Positions 1 through 9,841 of a stretch of DNA of 64,000 bases are shown here, piece by piece. This stretch comes from Euglena gracilis (taxonomy: Eukaryota; Euglenida; Euglenophyceae; Euglenales), in the NCBI GenBank assembly GCA_039621445.1, contig CP154955.1, forward strand, positions 14,754,465-14,818,464. Direction: 5' to 3'. The notes below the pieces were generated by a model. It had not been told where the DNA came from and did no database searches. It saw nothing but the letters and a program-made list of their open reading frames with translations. The position numbers were made by a program, and so were the translations under genes. Within the stretch, counting starts at the first letter, position 1. Every line of letters begins with the position of its first letter.

Positions 1-97
1 ACACACACGCCCCGAGGTCCAGGTGGTTGGTGGGCTCGTCCAGCAGCAACAGGGTTGGCTCCACAAACAGAGCCTGGGCCAGTGCCACACGCATCCG
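1..97 (-). CDS. ABCF gene exon 7 (Walker B), continues past window
   Basis: Reads [19 protein letters not shown] then [13 protein letters not shown]. This is the end of the ABC signature, the Walker B aspartate with catalytic glutamate, and the D-loop of the first cassette. The rest of the gene lies outside the window. Confidence 0.88.
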
Positions 98-3000
98 CCG
101 GGAGCGGGGTGGCGTTTGTGCGGCGGTTGCGCCCGCCATGGAGGCAGCTGGCAGTCTTGGGCGGCACTAATTGCCCAACTGCTCTTTTTTTGTGTTCTCC
201 GCTTACGACACTCCACCTGTTTGAACGCATTTCAAAAAAGGTTCTGAAACACCCCCCAAAAACGCAATTCACATACAATCAGAAATCATCAGGTGGATAA
301 CCGCGAAAAACAACGTCTGGAAAGTTCTGGTCCAACCTTGCTTCTCACACGAATCAAAATCATTTGCCCTTTTTCAGGGGTTTAAAAACCTGAATACCTG
401 AAACATGGAAAAAAGGTGAAAAAATTGGAGATTGACCTGGAGCCGGATTGGTCCTATGCTCACCCGGGGCTGGATTTCCCGCCTCAAAAAAGGTACCCCC
501 CCCCAACACGCTAACGGATCCTCTTCCCATTTTCCATCTTTTTGAGTCAAGATAGAGTATGCCTGGTGTGAACCTGGAGGCGCTTTGTGTGAATGGGGAA
601 CCCTTGGGGGTTTCCAAGTGGGCAAGGGGAGCTGAGCTGAAAGTTTCAGATGTCTTCTGGTTTCCGAGGTAAACCCCCAACGGAGTAAAAACCTTCGGGC
701 TGTGACACTAGAGATTTGAAATGACGAAAGAATACATCAAAATCAGCGGGAGGCAAGCAAACTTGGTCGGGGGACATGCCTGGGGAGGGGCATATTGCCA
801 TGCTGCACAGTTTGACATTGAACGGGACAACCAATGACCTCCTACGCCACCCCGGCCAACCTCCAGACATGTCCTTTGTCTTCTTGGCCATCATCTGCTG
901 TTGGAAGCCCAAGCCGAAGAGGAGCTCCCCGGCACGCTTCTCGAAGGTGGAGGGGTCCAGGCGGTCCAGCTTCTCCTGGCAGGCGTCCCGCCCAGAAGCC
1001 CCACTTTGCTGCCCAGAAACACTTCACTGACTGTTTGAATCCCGCCCCCGGCTCGTTGGCCCAGGCCATGTTCCCCCAACAGCAACGGCAACGTCAACAA
1101 CCATGGTGACCCCCATTTGGCCATGGTGACAGCCGTTATTTTTTTTTACCAAAAAATGATGCTTTTTTGTGCCGGGCTGGGCCGGGCAGCGGGCCACTGG
1201 GCTGCCGACCAGGCTGGGACACCCCCAGGCGAGGTGCCATGAAATGCCTCGAAGTTGAAATGGGGATCCACTGCAATCCACCTTCCCCCTTGCTTGCCCC
1301 TTACTTCCAGCACATCAGGCAAGGAAGAAAGCAGGAGGCAGGGAGCCTCTGATCGACGAGCTCAGCATTGCCTTCGGGGTCATCCTCCAACAGCTGCTCA
1401 ATGAGCTTCTCGAGCCGGATGAACTCGTCCCGCACGGTGTCCACCACGGCGTCCAGCGCCGACCTGTGAGGTGATGCATGGGTCGACAAACCTGTGACAT
1501 TCCTCGGGTGGGGGGTTGAACACAACATCTCAAAATTAATCACCGTAATCCCTGATCTGATTATTCAATTTCTCTTCTTACCCAGGGCAGGGTTGATGAG
1601 TTAACCGGACAACTGGTCGATTAACCGTGGTTAACCGGGGTCCTCGATCGATTAACCGATTAATGGCGTGCACAAGCGGGAAGCTGAAAAATTCCATGGG
1701 ATTTGTTTATTTCCCAACAATGCCAAGAGGCCCCAGGTTCATCCGAACAAAGATTGAGCCGATTGACATTAACCGATTGGGCCTTGGTCGATCGATTAAC
1801 CGGGGGGGGGGGGGTCGTGGTCGATTAACCGAAGATTGGTTAACCAAACCCTGCCCAGGGCTGGATGGTTGACCACTTCTTTGGTTGGCCAACATTCATT
1901 CTTGATAAACGGACCAATCAGCCTCTCTGACTGACTTAAACCGGCGTTTGAGACGCCGGGTTCAGGACAGAACCAGCGTCCCCCCCCCACGGGTTTTCCG
2001 GACGCCGGATCTGTCCTAAAACCCGGCGTTAGGAACGCCGGTTTTGTCCAAAACCCGGCGTCCGGTTTTCATTCCTAAAAATGTCACCAAAAGTGCCCAA
2101 AAGTGACCCTAATGTGCTGGTATGACTGTTTCAACCATCTAGGACAATGAATTTTGCCATCTGGGACCACTGGGGTGGATATCCAAATTTGGTGAAAATT
2201 GGCCCAGATTTGGAAATAGAGTACCGTGCGGCGTGGAAAGATCTGCTGGCCGTCTGTTGAAAAGAGCTTTCGATCGAGGGGTAACTTGGCACCCTAACGT
2301 TGCACACAGCCCGAGATACGCTCGCGATCGTCGGATCGGCCAGAATCTGAGTGGAAATTCGTGGTGATTTTCAGTGATTTTTGGTTTAAGATGCTGAATA
2401 AACCTTACAGAAACGTTTTTTCTCTTCGAATCGACCACCTGAGGGGTCCTAGGGGGCACCAGAGTTGTAAAATTAGGATTTCCCAGTGACAGAAAATAAG
2501 AGCTCCAGGCGGCGTGGCTGAATTTGGTGGTGATCGCCAGTCGTCTGATGAAAGGAGCTTTCAATTGAGGGGTGACTTTGCACCTGGACGATTGACACAG
2601 CCAGAAATACACTTGCGATCGCCGGAATTTGGTGAAATGCAAAATGGCATGACATTGCAGATAAGTGGTCGGGGATTGGTCCTGGGAGTGTCCTTTGACC
2701 GAAGGGTGGGGACGCCGGTTCTGTCCTGAACCCGGCGTCTCTAAAACGCCGGTCTAAAAAAAGACGGACGGAACCGGTGTCCGGAACGCCGGGTTTTGGA
2801 CAGAACCGGCGTCCGCCACCCCTTTTTTGTAGTAGAGGCCATAGTAGATGGATGAAGACCTGTCACTGGGTGCAGCCTCTTCATGAAGGTGCCAGATGTC
2901 AATGTGTTCGGGGATGGGGATCTCCCGGGCCGCGATGGCAGCCAGCAGTGTCGACTTACCACTCCCGTTGCCTGCGGCCACCCCAAGAAAGAGATAAGAA

Positions 3001-6000
3001 AATTTGGATTGAGTAACACCGTCCAAGCTGTGGCGTGAGTGGGCCCAGAGACATTGCAAACTTCCTTCAGCATTGAGCAAATCCCCTTCCAGCAGGGGCC
3101 AGTCGGAACCATACAATTGCTTACCGACCCCCCCCCCGGGGGGGGAGGGGGTCACTCCACTTTTTTAAAAACCAGTCAGTCACTCATTTTCAAAAAACCA
3201 GCCAGTCACCACCCCCCCCGGGGGGGGGTCGGCCACTCAGAAAAACGGCCACTTTCCAGTCACTTTAGGCCATTTTAGGCCCAAAAAATTTTTCCGGCGC
3301 CTTCGGCACCGGGGTCACTCAAGCCACTTTTGCCCACCCCTGGCCGACCCCCCCCCCCGGGGGGTCCGGGCCAAAACCAGTCAGTCACTCTGAAAAAACC
3401 AGTCACCCACCCCCCCGGGGGGGGGGGGGTCGGTCAGTGCTTAAGCAATTGCCTGGTCGGAACACAGAGGGAGAATAAGGGGAGCATGAATGTTTGGGCC
3501 GGCCATTTTTGCTGGATATACCAAATTTTCTTTTGGGTATTTTTCCTTTGGTTTTGGCTTTCAAGCTCGCAGGACCATGTTGAAGGCAATCTGTGGTTCA
3601 GAACATGGGAAGGGGAGGGGACATGGGGGCAACTGCCTTAATTTGTGTCAGCAGAAAAGACGCAGAAAAACCCAGAGAAAAAATAAAACGCCGTGCCCGA
3701 CAACTTGTGATCCGGAATCGGGTTTCTTTCCCAGAACTGGTTGACCAATATGCGTCAACTTGTTCAAGTCTGGTATCGCGAACTGCGCTGGAGAAAAAAT
3801 GGCGGCAATTCGCGCCTAGTGACCAAAAGTGGAAGCCCATTGACCTTTGGTATGGGTTCGCACATATATGCCTCGGAAATGGATCACCCCCCCTAAATGA
3901 CCATCTATCTATTAAAATGGGCAAATTGGCCAATTTCAAACACCTGAAAGATTCTCAAAAAACAAAAAAATCCTCTGAACCGTCCAAAAAAGCAACAAAA
4001 TTTGAAATATGCAACAGGGGTCCGATTTTACATCCCTGCAAGTTGGCAGGTTTAGACAAGAAAATTCCAGTGCATTAAAACCTATTTTCTGGGCCCGACG
4101 CCTGTCTTGAAATTCTGTCAGTCGATTTCCATTCACGCGCCCGTTTATGTCGGTCGATTTCCATTCAGGCGCCCGTTTATGTCGGTCGATTTCCATTCAG
4201 GCGCAGTTTACGTCAGACGATTTCCATTCAGGCGCCCGTTAATGGGCCAAAAACCACGTTTTTGACCATATTTCCGTCCAGGCGGTTCGGTCGAATGAAT
4301 ATCAAGACAGGCGTCGGGCCCAGACAAAATAGGTTTTTATACAAAAATCGACCGACACTAACAGATTCAGCAGGGGCGCCGGGCGCGAGCGAGCGAAGCG
4401 AGCCGCCCGGCGCCCCTGCTGACTGTTAGTGTCGGTCGATTTTTGTATAGAAAGCATCAAGCGGAAATATGTTGTGTTTATGGAGTGGCCGGGTGGCACC
4501 GATGAGGCCATAGCGGTGTCCGTAGGCAAGCTCCAGGTCGGCCTCCTGGAACAATTGCTTCCCCTTGATGGCGATCGACACCTGTGAGACCTTCACATCT
4601 TGAACGGCCATCGAAATGCTCAGAAGTGGAATAATGCAAAGACACCAAAAAGACATCAGGTGAGAATGACCTCTCCAAACATGATGGCTTGGACCTTTGG
4701 GCAGAAGGGACAATGATCTCATAATGTCCTCCCAAAACTCCCCAAAGTATGAAATAACAAAGGAATCGCATTCATATCAGGCCAACAAGCCATCAGGCTG
4801 AAATTGACCAACTCCGGGCAAGGTTGACGGCTTGTTTTTTTTTAAAAAATATTTTTTTTTAAAAAAAACCCAAAAAAACGTCATAGAGTTGGGGTTGGGG
4901 GAAAAAAAATTTTGCTATGTTTTTTTTTGGGAAAAAGTTCATTTTTTATTTCTGCAGCATTCATTTTTTTGTCTTTTTTTTGGGTTGAAAGCATGATTTT
5001 TTGCACCAGAAAACACAGATTTGAAAAATATTTTACCACATAAAAAAAACTTTCCCCCCGTGACCCCCCCAACCCGACCCAAGACCCTTTTCGGCCAATT
5101 TTTTCTGAAAAAAAATTGGCCAGTGATGCCTAATTTGATAAAATATTCAGACAGATTCCTAATTTTTAGGCAGAAATTTTGCAAAATTTGGACTAGTGAT
5201 GCCTAATTTGGTGCCAAAATTACGAATTTTAGGTTGGGGGATTCCTAATTTGGAGCCTGAAAAAGATTTTCCCCAAAATCTTGTTTTCGGTGATTCCTAA
5301 TTTGGCCACCGAAAATGTAGTGTTCCCCCATGACCCCCCCCCCTGTGACCCGAACCACACCCGAAAAATTTTCCTCAAAAAAATGGCGATTTCGCAAGGA
5401 AAAAGGTCAATTTTTTGCTTTTTCAAAAAAAAACATGTTTTTTTTGTGTTTTTTTTTAAAAAAAACACGGTTTTTTGTTTTTTTTTAAAAAATCAAAAAA
5501 AAAACGTCAACCCTGACTCCGGGGTAGGGGAATCTCGAAGTGCCCGAGTCCCTGGGGGGTCCCGGGGTGCGCACCCACTTTCCCCCGAAAATGGCCAAAA
5601 ATCGCGAAAAATGTTAAAAAATTTTCAAAAAATTTTGGCGCTTCAGCGCCGAAAAGTACCCCACTCCCTCCCCCTGGGTCCGCACCACCTCAAAATTCAG
5701 CCATAATGCAGGGGGGGATGCAACAAAATGCCAAGTGGGCTCACTGGCAACCCTTTGGCCATGGCCTCGCGGCCATTGAAAAAAAACGACCCTCCCAAAA
5801 GTTGACTTGAGAATATGCAGTGTCATTGTGCGGTGAATCGTGTACATTTGAAGAGGAGGTAAGGTTGAGTTATTGATGTTAAACGCCATATGCAACTCTC
5901 CTGGAGGGGCGCCTGAGGTGGAAGGACTCCCCCCATCCCCCCCCCCGCCGCCCTCATTAGGAACCGGCTCATGGCGGGAAATTGGCAATTTTTTTTTGGT

Positions 6001-7522
6001 GGTCACTGTGACCAAACGACCATGGCCACTGCCTGGCGACCATTATTGGTGGTCGCCAGCGAATAGTCACTCCGACCACCAAAAAAATGACCACCCCCTG
6101 AAAAAATTTTAAGCCCCCCTCCCATTTTTTTTGTTGAAAAATCACAAATCATGACCCAAAACCTGTCCAAATGACTTCAGAAGCCCCGTATGGGTGGTCA
6201 ATATGCAGTATTCTCAAGGTGAAATGTCTCACTTGAGGAAAGCTGGATGGGAACCCATGGGCAAATGCAATTGTGCATGGACACCACCCTGCAATAACAA
6301 AATACCTTTGAATGTGCAAGGCAGGGCTGCTGCAGGAAAACGGCGTGGCCAACGTCGTTGTCCTTTTTGTGTGGCAGTCAAAATCCCGGGGGGGGGGGGG
6401 TTGATGGCGACCTATCTGTGTCAACCAATGTTGCCAGCGACCACCAAAAGGTCCCCATTTCAAAAAAATCAAAATCCACACGAAACACCGAAAGAAAAAT
6501 GTGGTGCAAACTTGCATAATGGTATGGTCGATTGCAGTCACAAAACTTATGTTTCATCAAATAAAAAAGAAAGGCATTATCCACCCCCGAATAAATTCAT
6601 GTGCTGCAACAATGTGCTGATTCCTTGCTGGGCCGTGGGTGGCTGCCAGGCGAGGGCCGGGCACGGGAGTCCTTGCGCGAGGTCAGCACCCCGGTGACAA
6701 CGCAATGTTCCAACACCGCGGAAAGCCCGCCACTTGGAGGATTGGGGATTCAGCATTCACTCATTTCTGACCTCCACCATGCAGTCTTCCTTACTCACTC
6801 ACTCCTGTGGAGTGGGGGCTGGAAATCCCCCAGGCTCAAGCCCAACTGTACCCTGTGACCTCTCCATAATCCTGCTTTAGCACTGCATTTTGTGCACTGC
6901 ATGTGTGTTATCTGGAGGCTTTCGGAGCCCTTTTGGGGCCTTTCCAAATTGGCCCATCTTCTTGGAGACCAATGGGACCCAGTTCAGTTTATTTTTGGGT
7001 TCTTTCGCTATACGACTGCCACTTTTTCCAAGTCGGTTATTGAAGGAGCAGGATCAGAGTCAGGGTGAGGGTTGGGGTTAGGGAACGGGGTTTTTTGGCT
7101 CCCCACCCCCAATTGTCCAATTCAGTTCCTGACCCCCCCCCCAGTTGCTGACCCAGTTGCACATACAGTCGCCACCCCAAATGCTGACCTAACCCTTACC
7201 AAAACCCTAAGCTGAACCAACCGCACCCCTAACCTTACTGCAACACCTGACATTGGATCGACTAACAGAAAAGATGCAGCAAAAAAAAGACTAACAAAAT
7301 AGACCTTCTGTTGACATTCGAGCAAAGATGGACAGAGAATTTTTTTTGAAAAAAATGCTTGACATTCTGGTTGCTGAGAGATGGGCTCCATGGCAGGCGC
7401 TTGCAGGCCTTGTCGTTGATGACGGCCTTGGTCACCTTCTCGGGGGCGGCCACCTTGGCTGGGGCCTTCTTGGTCGTGGCACCCGCAGCGGCCTTCTTGG
7501 CTTCACGGTCCTTCTTGCCCAT
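1..7522 (-). CDS. ABCF-type (ABCF2/GCN20-like) ATPase gene, 5' part, at least 7 exons
   Basis: Split gene on the minus strand that runs off the left edge. Pieces at 7522-7397, 6701-6663, 4608-4495, 2970-2860, 1466-1349, 975-856 and 97-1 read in order as an ABCF protein: a Lys/Ala-rich start ([10 protein letters not shown]), [15 protein letters not shown], Walker A GANGSGKST formed across an intron, [18 protein letters not shown], the signature DMSGGWRMRV formed across another intron, and [13 protein letters not shown] (Walker B). ABCF proteins are soluble twin-ATPase factors acting on ribosomes. Only the first ATP-binding cassette is in the window; the linker and second cassette should lie left of base 1. 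Most introns do not fit GT-AG. Family call is secure; ABCF2 subgroup rests on the PIPEHIDI segment; exon edges are inferred from protein continuity. Confidence 0.88.
856..975 (-). CDS. ABCF gene exon 6 (LFGLGF to signature)
   Basis: Reads [19 protein letters not shown] then [17 protein letters not shown] and SGGW, the block just before the ABC signature. The upstream edge follows CCAG. The downstream edge has no usable donor: the conserved SGGWRMRV is rebuilt only by joining through GGC, present at 858-855 and again at the start of exon 7. Confidence 0.85.
1349..1466 (-). CDS. ABCF gene exon 5 (helical insert)
   Basis: Reads [18 protein letters not shown] followed by [20 protein letters not shown], a charged helical stretch as in ABCF proteins between the P-loop region and the signature motif. 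The 3' edge lacks a GT. The frame continues into exon 6 if CAG, present at both edges, is used once. Confidence 0.8.
1575..1870. repeat. TTAACCG-rich degenerate repeat in ABCF intron
   Basis: At least seven copies of TCGATTAACCG or close variants (GTTAACCG, GATCGATTAACCG) at irregular spacing, interrupted by a 12-G run near 1802-1813. No coding signal. Confidence 0.6.
1935..2815. repeat. Element-like segment bounded by inverted GGACGCCGG modules
   Basis: 1935-2070 and 2705-2815 are built of the same modules (GACGCCGGTTCTGTCC, AAAACCCGGCGT) in opposite orientation, so the ends fold on each other. Between them lie two imperfect direct copies of a ~280-bp unit (about 2219 and 2501 onward, both with GGCGGCGTGG-like starts and TGATCGCC/TGCGATCG ends). 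A 167-codon minus frame crosses both copies but looks like an artefact of the duplication. Intronic; probably a non-autonomous element. Confidence 0.5.
2860..2970 (-). CDS. ABCF gene exon 4 (Walker A and PIPEHID)
   Basis: Completes Walker A (NGSGKSTLL), then [19 protein letters not shown] and EEAAPSD, a segment typical of ABCF2. Its 3' edge has a normal donor (ACAG/GTCTTC at 2860/2859), and exon 5 begins after CACAG. The seven bases ACAGGTC occur at both edges, so this is the one ABCF intron compatible with GT-AG and still repeat-flanked. Confidence 0.88.
3120..3440. repeat. C-run/G-run palindromes with CAGTCACTC spacers
   Basis: Four blocks in which a run of 7-12 C is followed directly by 5-11 G, usually framed GACC...GGTC, at about 3127-3150, 3211-3231, 3348-3366 and 3410-3432. 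They are separated by AAACCAGTCAGTCACTC-type spacers. Each is a self-complementary hairpin. Similar blocks occur near 36,880 and 55,530. Confidence 0.65.
4077..4338. mobile_element. MITE-like TIR element with internal 32-bp tandem repeats
   Basis: About 37 bp at 4078-4114 (AAAACCTATTTT...CTGGGCCCGACGCCTG...TTGA) is repeated in inverse orientation at 4300-4337, with TTA outside each end as a possible 3-bp target duplication. Inside, 4117-4244 holds four copies of a ~32-bp unit (GTCGGTCGATTTCCATTCAG...). No ORF. Lies in ABCF intron 3. Confidence 0.6.
4338..4449. repeat. 112-bp fold-back hairpin
   Basis: Arms 4338-4364 and 4423-4449 are perfect 27-bp inverted copies (TATACAAAAATCGACC...). Inside them a second arm pair (CAGCAGGGGCGCCGGGC and its complement) closes on a central GAGCGAGCGAAGCGAGC. 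It abuts the TIR element on its left. Confidence 0.75.
4495..4608 (-). CDS. ABCF gene exon 3 (start of first ABC cassette)
   Basis: Reads [19 protein letters not shown]... then [13 protein letters not shown], the beta strands and G-rich lead-in to Walker A in ABCF proteins. It stops within Walker A. Joining to exon 4 through a CA present at both edges gives GANGSGKST with all key residues, whereas the nearest GT (4499-4498) would delete a residue of the P-loop. Confidence 0.85.
4830..6140. other. Low-complexity intron DNA
   Basis: A-runs, T-runs and C-runs, with TGATGCCTAATTTG-type short repeats at 5110-5310 and a GGTGGTC/GACCACC inverted cluster at 5995-6095. No gene seen; intron between ABCF exons 2 and 3. 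Confidence 0.5.
6663..6701 (-). CDS. ABCF gene exon 2 (39-nt micro-exon)
   Basis: Thirteen codons reading [13 protein letters not shown], matching the short conserved stretch (TGVL followed by a Ser/Arg-containing turn) that precedes the first ATP-binding cassette of ABCF2-type proteins. It supplies exactly what is missing between exons 1 and 3. Joining to exon 3 at a GCC present on both sides keeps the frame (DSR-A-VQDVKV). Very short, so it depends on the family pattern and the intact frame. Confidence 0.6.
7397..7522 (-). CDS. ABCF gene exon 1 (start codon)
   Basis: ATG at 7522-7520 opens 42 codons rich in Lys and Ala, as is usual for the N-terminus of ABCF1/ABCF2-like proteins, ending ...INDKACKR. 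The next recognisable peptide ([13 protein letters not shown] at 6701-6663) continues the family pattern directly. The in-frame join falls at a shared GC: AAGC/GC on the left and ATT/GC on the right. No GT donor or AG acceptor fits that join. Confidence 0.8.
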
Positions 7523-8071
7523 TATGATGCGGGGCACAAAAACACTGAATCGTGAAAATACATGGCATGTGGCCACCAGTAATTCCTTCACCCCCATTAT
7601 TTGGTGATGGTCAGGCTCCTTCAGACACCCCCTCAGACCGTGGGGCAGGCAATTGGGGGGTGGAATCGAGGACCCCAATCCCCAAACTTTTTCACCTGTT
7701 CAAAAAAAAATGGGTCGATGTTGTGCATGTTTGTTCGCTCATGAATCTTTCTTGTCCGCCCCCAAATTTGGTCAAGTTGGTCAAGTTCAGGCTTCCGGGT
7801 TTCCATTCACGGTTCTAAAATGGTGCGAAAAACCAAATTCAAATTAAAAAACAATGAAGAAGTTTTCGTCAAGTTTTTTTTTTCTGGAGTAGGAAGGGGG
7901 CAGGAAAGGGGTTTACCTGGCCAAATGGCACAAAAAAGGCCCAGAAAACTCCAAAACTGAGACGTGTGGGGTTTCGGTACCCTGGATGCCTGGCAGCAGT
8001 CCAATGCATGGCCAAAAGTGACTGGCTGAGGTTTAAACGCCCCTTTTGAATTTCGACCCAAGCCCACCCCT

Positions 8072-8466
8072 TTGGGGGTTGGAAGTGTGCCATTCTCATG
8101 GGTTGCATCCAACCGTGCCCTTCTGGCATTACCGAATTCTACCCGCGAGATGGAACTCGAATCCGTCGCCTGTCCCCGTTGTCCCCCGCTGGACGTAACC
8201 GTCTGCCACGGATGGCAGGCAACAGAACACACCTCAACACGCGAACGCTGGAGATCTTTCCTGAAGAGGAGGGAGGACGCCAAAAAGCAGAAATACAACA
8301 TCCCATGTCAGCAAGCAGGTTGGGGCTTCACGCGTTTCGCCTTCGTTACATGGGGCGGCATGGGACCGGAAACGGCCAGGACACTGAGCAGAGTGGCCAA
8401 ACGCGCCTCGTCGGCAACACGGCGCCGAGCGCGAAATCACGGAGGCGAAAATTTACCAAAACGTAG
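8072..8466 (+). pseudogene. Non-LTR retrotransposon fragment (C-terminal endonuclease region)
   Basis: A plus frame reads PPLDVTVCHGWQ, then KRREDAKKQKYNIPCQQAGW, GFTRFAFVTWGGMGPE and ARTLSRVAKRASS. The pattern (DVTV, then K..KY...C...GW.F.PF...GG.G) matches the end of the restriction-like endonuclease region of LINE proteins and resembles the better-preserved copy at 13,804-15,023 (GDKGRKYAATCERLGWTFIP). No RT upstream: a truncated remnant. Downstream to ~8,720 is C-rich with a short CA tract at 8,540-8,563 and no gene. Confidence 0.5.
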
Positions 8467-8479
8467 CCATCGCCCTGCT

Positions 8480-9240
8480 ACGAGAGGTATTCCACCTCCT
8501 ACAACCCAAGCACCTACTCCGTTAAGGACGGCACAAAAACACACGCGCACACACACACAGACAACCATCAACCGCCTCCCCTCCCGCGCCCCGCTACCCA
8601 CCTCTCCCCCACCCGCCGACGACCAAACAACATAGGCTACCAGTCGGACCCAAGCACCGCCCTGTATCTGACCCCACCTCCCCCTGCGCCTTATATTGAA
8701 GATGGGCCTTGCCCGTTTTCCTCCCGCCCAGCCCCGCGTCAGCTATAGATTACCATAACCTTCTGCGGACCTTCAAATCCATTAGGCTGCGCCATTGGTC
8801 GGTGGATTCGGTTCGCCCCACCAACGTTCGGTATTATTGCGTGTTTAAAGCCTGTCCCCGTCGCCCCATTTTCTGACTGTCTATTTTTTTTCGTCTCCAC
8901 ATAAACATGTCTGACGAGCGGGCGGGTGGCCCGTAAAAGTTAGGTGCAGATCCCCAAGGAGACGGAATTTCAATTATTGTCACAATTGGTTTCTGCAGTT
9001 TCTGCTGTTCAAGTGTTCAAGTCTGGAGTCAGCCTTCTTCGTGGAGAGTGCGGGCCCACACTGATTGCACCAGCAGCAGCATGTTCACCAGTTGCAGGGC
9101 ATCTTTCCCAGGGCATCTTGCCCAGTGACATCTCCAAACTGGAAGGCCAGCCCCATAGAGATGTGCACCATGTACAGTGTCATCTTCCCCGGCATCTTCC
9201 ACATGGATGACTACCCCAGACAACCTTATAGAGGCCCAGT
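8480..9240. other. No clear gene
   Basis: Contains a CA-rich tract and a short stretch (9,055-9,240) open in several frames on both strands. None matched a family I recognise. Confidence 0.4.
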
Positions 9241-9246
9241 TGGGAA

Positions 9247-9708
9247 ATGAGCCCCCACCCACGCTCACCCCAACTTCAAAATCCAGTGGCGGTGTTTCAA
9301 AATGTGGCCAGCCCAACAGTGACATCTTCTGTCTCGCGGGCATGTTCCAAAACCCTCTTTCTTGCAGCAATCCCTCTACCCAAATCGGCAACAAAACCCC
9401 CCACCATTGGCCTGGACCGCCCAACGGAACGGTCGACATATTTACCCGGACCGCAGCAAAGCGTCCAGTCTTCAGCGTGTTCTGCGGGCCCCAAAATCTC
9501 CATGCCATCACTGCCTTGGGGAATTTCTGATCTAGGAATCCGACTGAGGGGTAGAGGCGGGCTCCTCACTTGTGGTGATATTGAGGAAAACCCGGGCCCA
9601 AGAACGGGTGGCCAAACAGAGGTCGAAAAAATAGCCGGCACAGCACAGAACCGGCCCAAAACATTGATAACGGGGCTCGCGTGGGGCCAGAGATCTCCGT
9701 GGCATTGA
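9247..9708 (+). CDS. LINE N-terminal ORF ending in a 2A peptide region
   Basis: 153 codons of Ser/Pro/Thr-rich sequence with a textbook 2A peptide at residues 99-118 (RGRGGLLTCGDIEENPGP; 9541-9600). 2A peptides make the ribosome release the chain between the final Gly and Pro and continue, separating upstream and downstream products without a protease. The frame closes 36 codons after the 2A, while the reverse transcriptase frame opens from 9842, so a frameshift probably separates the two. Trypanosome LINEs (L1Tc, ingi) and some animal LINEs have 2A near the start of their ORF, which matches this position. The start codon is uncertain. Confidence 0.7.
   Translation: MSPHPRSPQLQNPVAVFQNVASPTVTSSVSRACSKTLFLAAIPLPKSATKPPTIGLDRPTERSTYLPGPQQSVQSSACSAGPKISMPSLPWGISDLGIRLRGRGGLLTCGDIEENPGPRTGGQTEVEKIAGTAQNRPKTLITGLAWGQRSPWH
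9541..9600 (+). other. 2A ribosome-skipping peptide
   Basis: Codes RLRGRGGLLTCGDIEENPGP. It contains the invariant D-x-E-x-N-P-G-P core and the upstream Gly/Leu-rich helix typical of active class-1 2A sequences. Predicted separation point is between 9597 (Gly) and 9598 (Pro). Confidence 0.9.
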
Positions 9709-9841
9709 GGTTGACGACCCGGCCCCTGCCCCGGCGCCGTCGTCCGCTCCTTTGCGTGCGGCGATGGACACCGATAGCCCCGCTTTGCCATTTGTGCCTG
9801 GATGACGATGGGAAGTAACACCCCTTTCTGAGCCCTGCCCT

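Noticed and set aside
2139-2642. 167-codon minus ORF with an internal amino-acid repeat
   Set aside because: The repeat follows from the 280-bp DNA duplication, lies in an ABCF intron, and shows no known domain.
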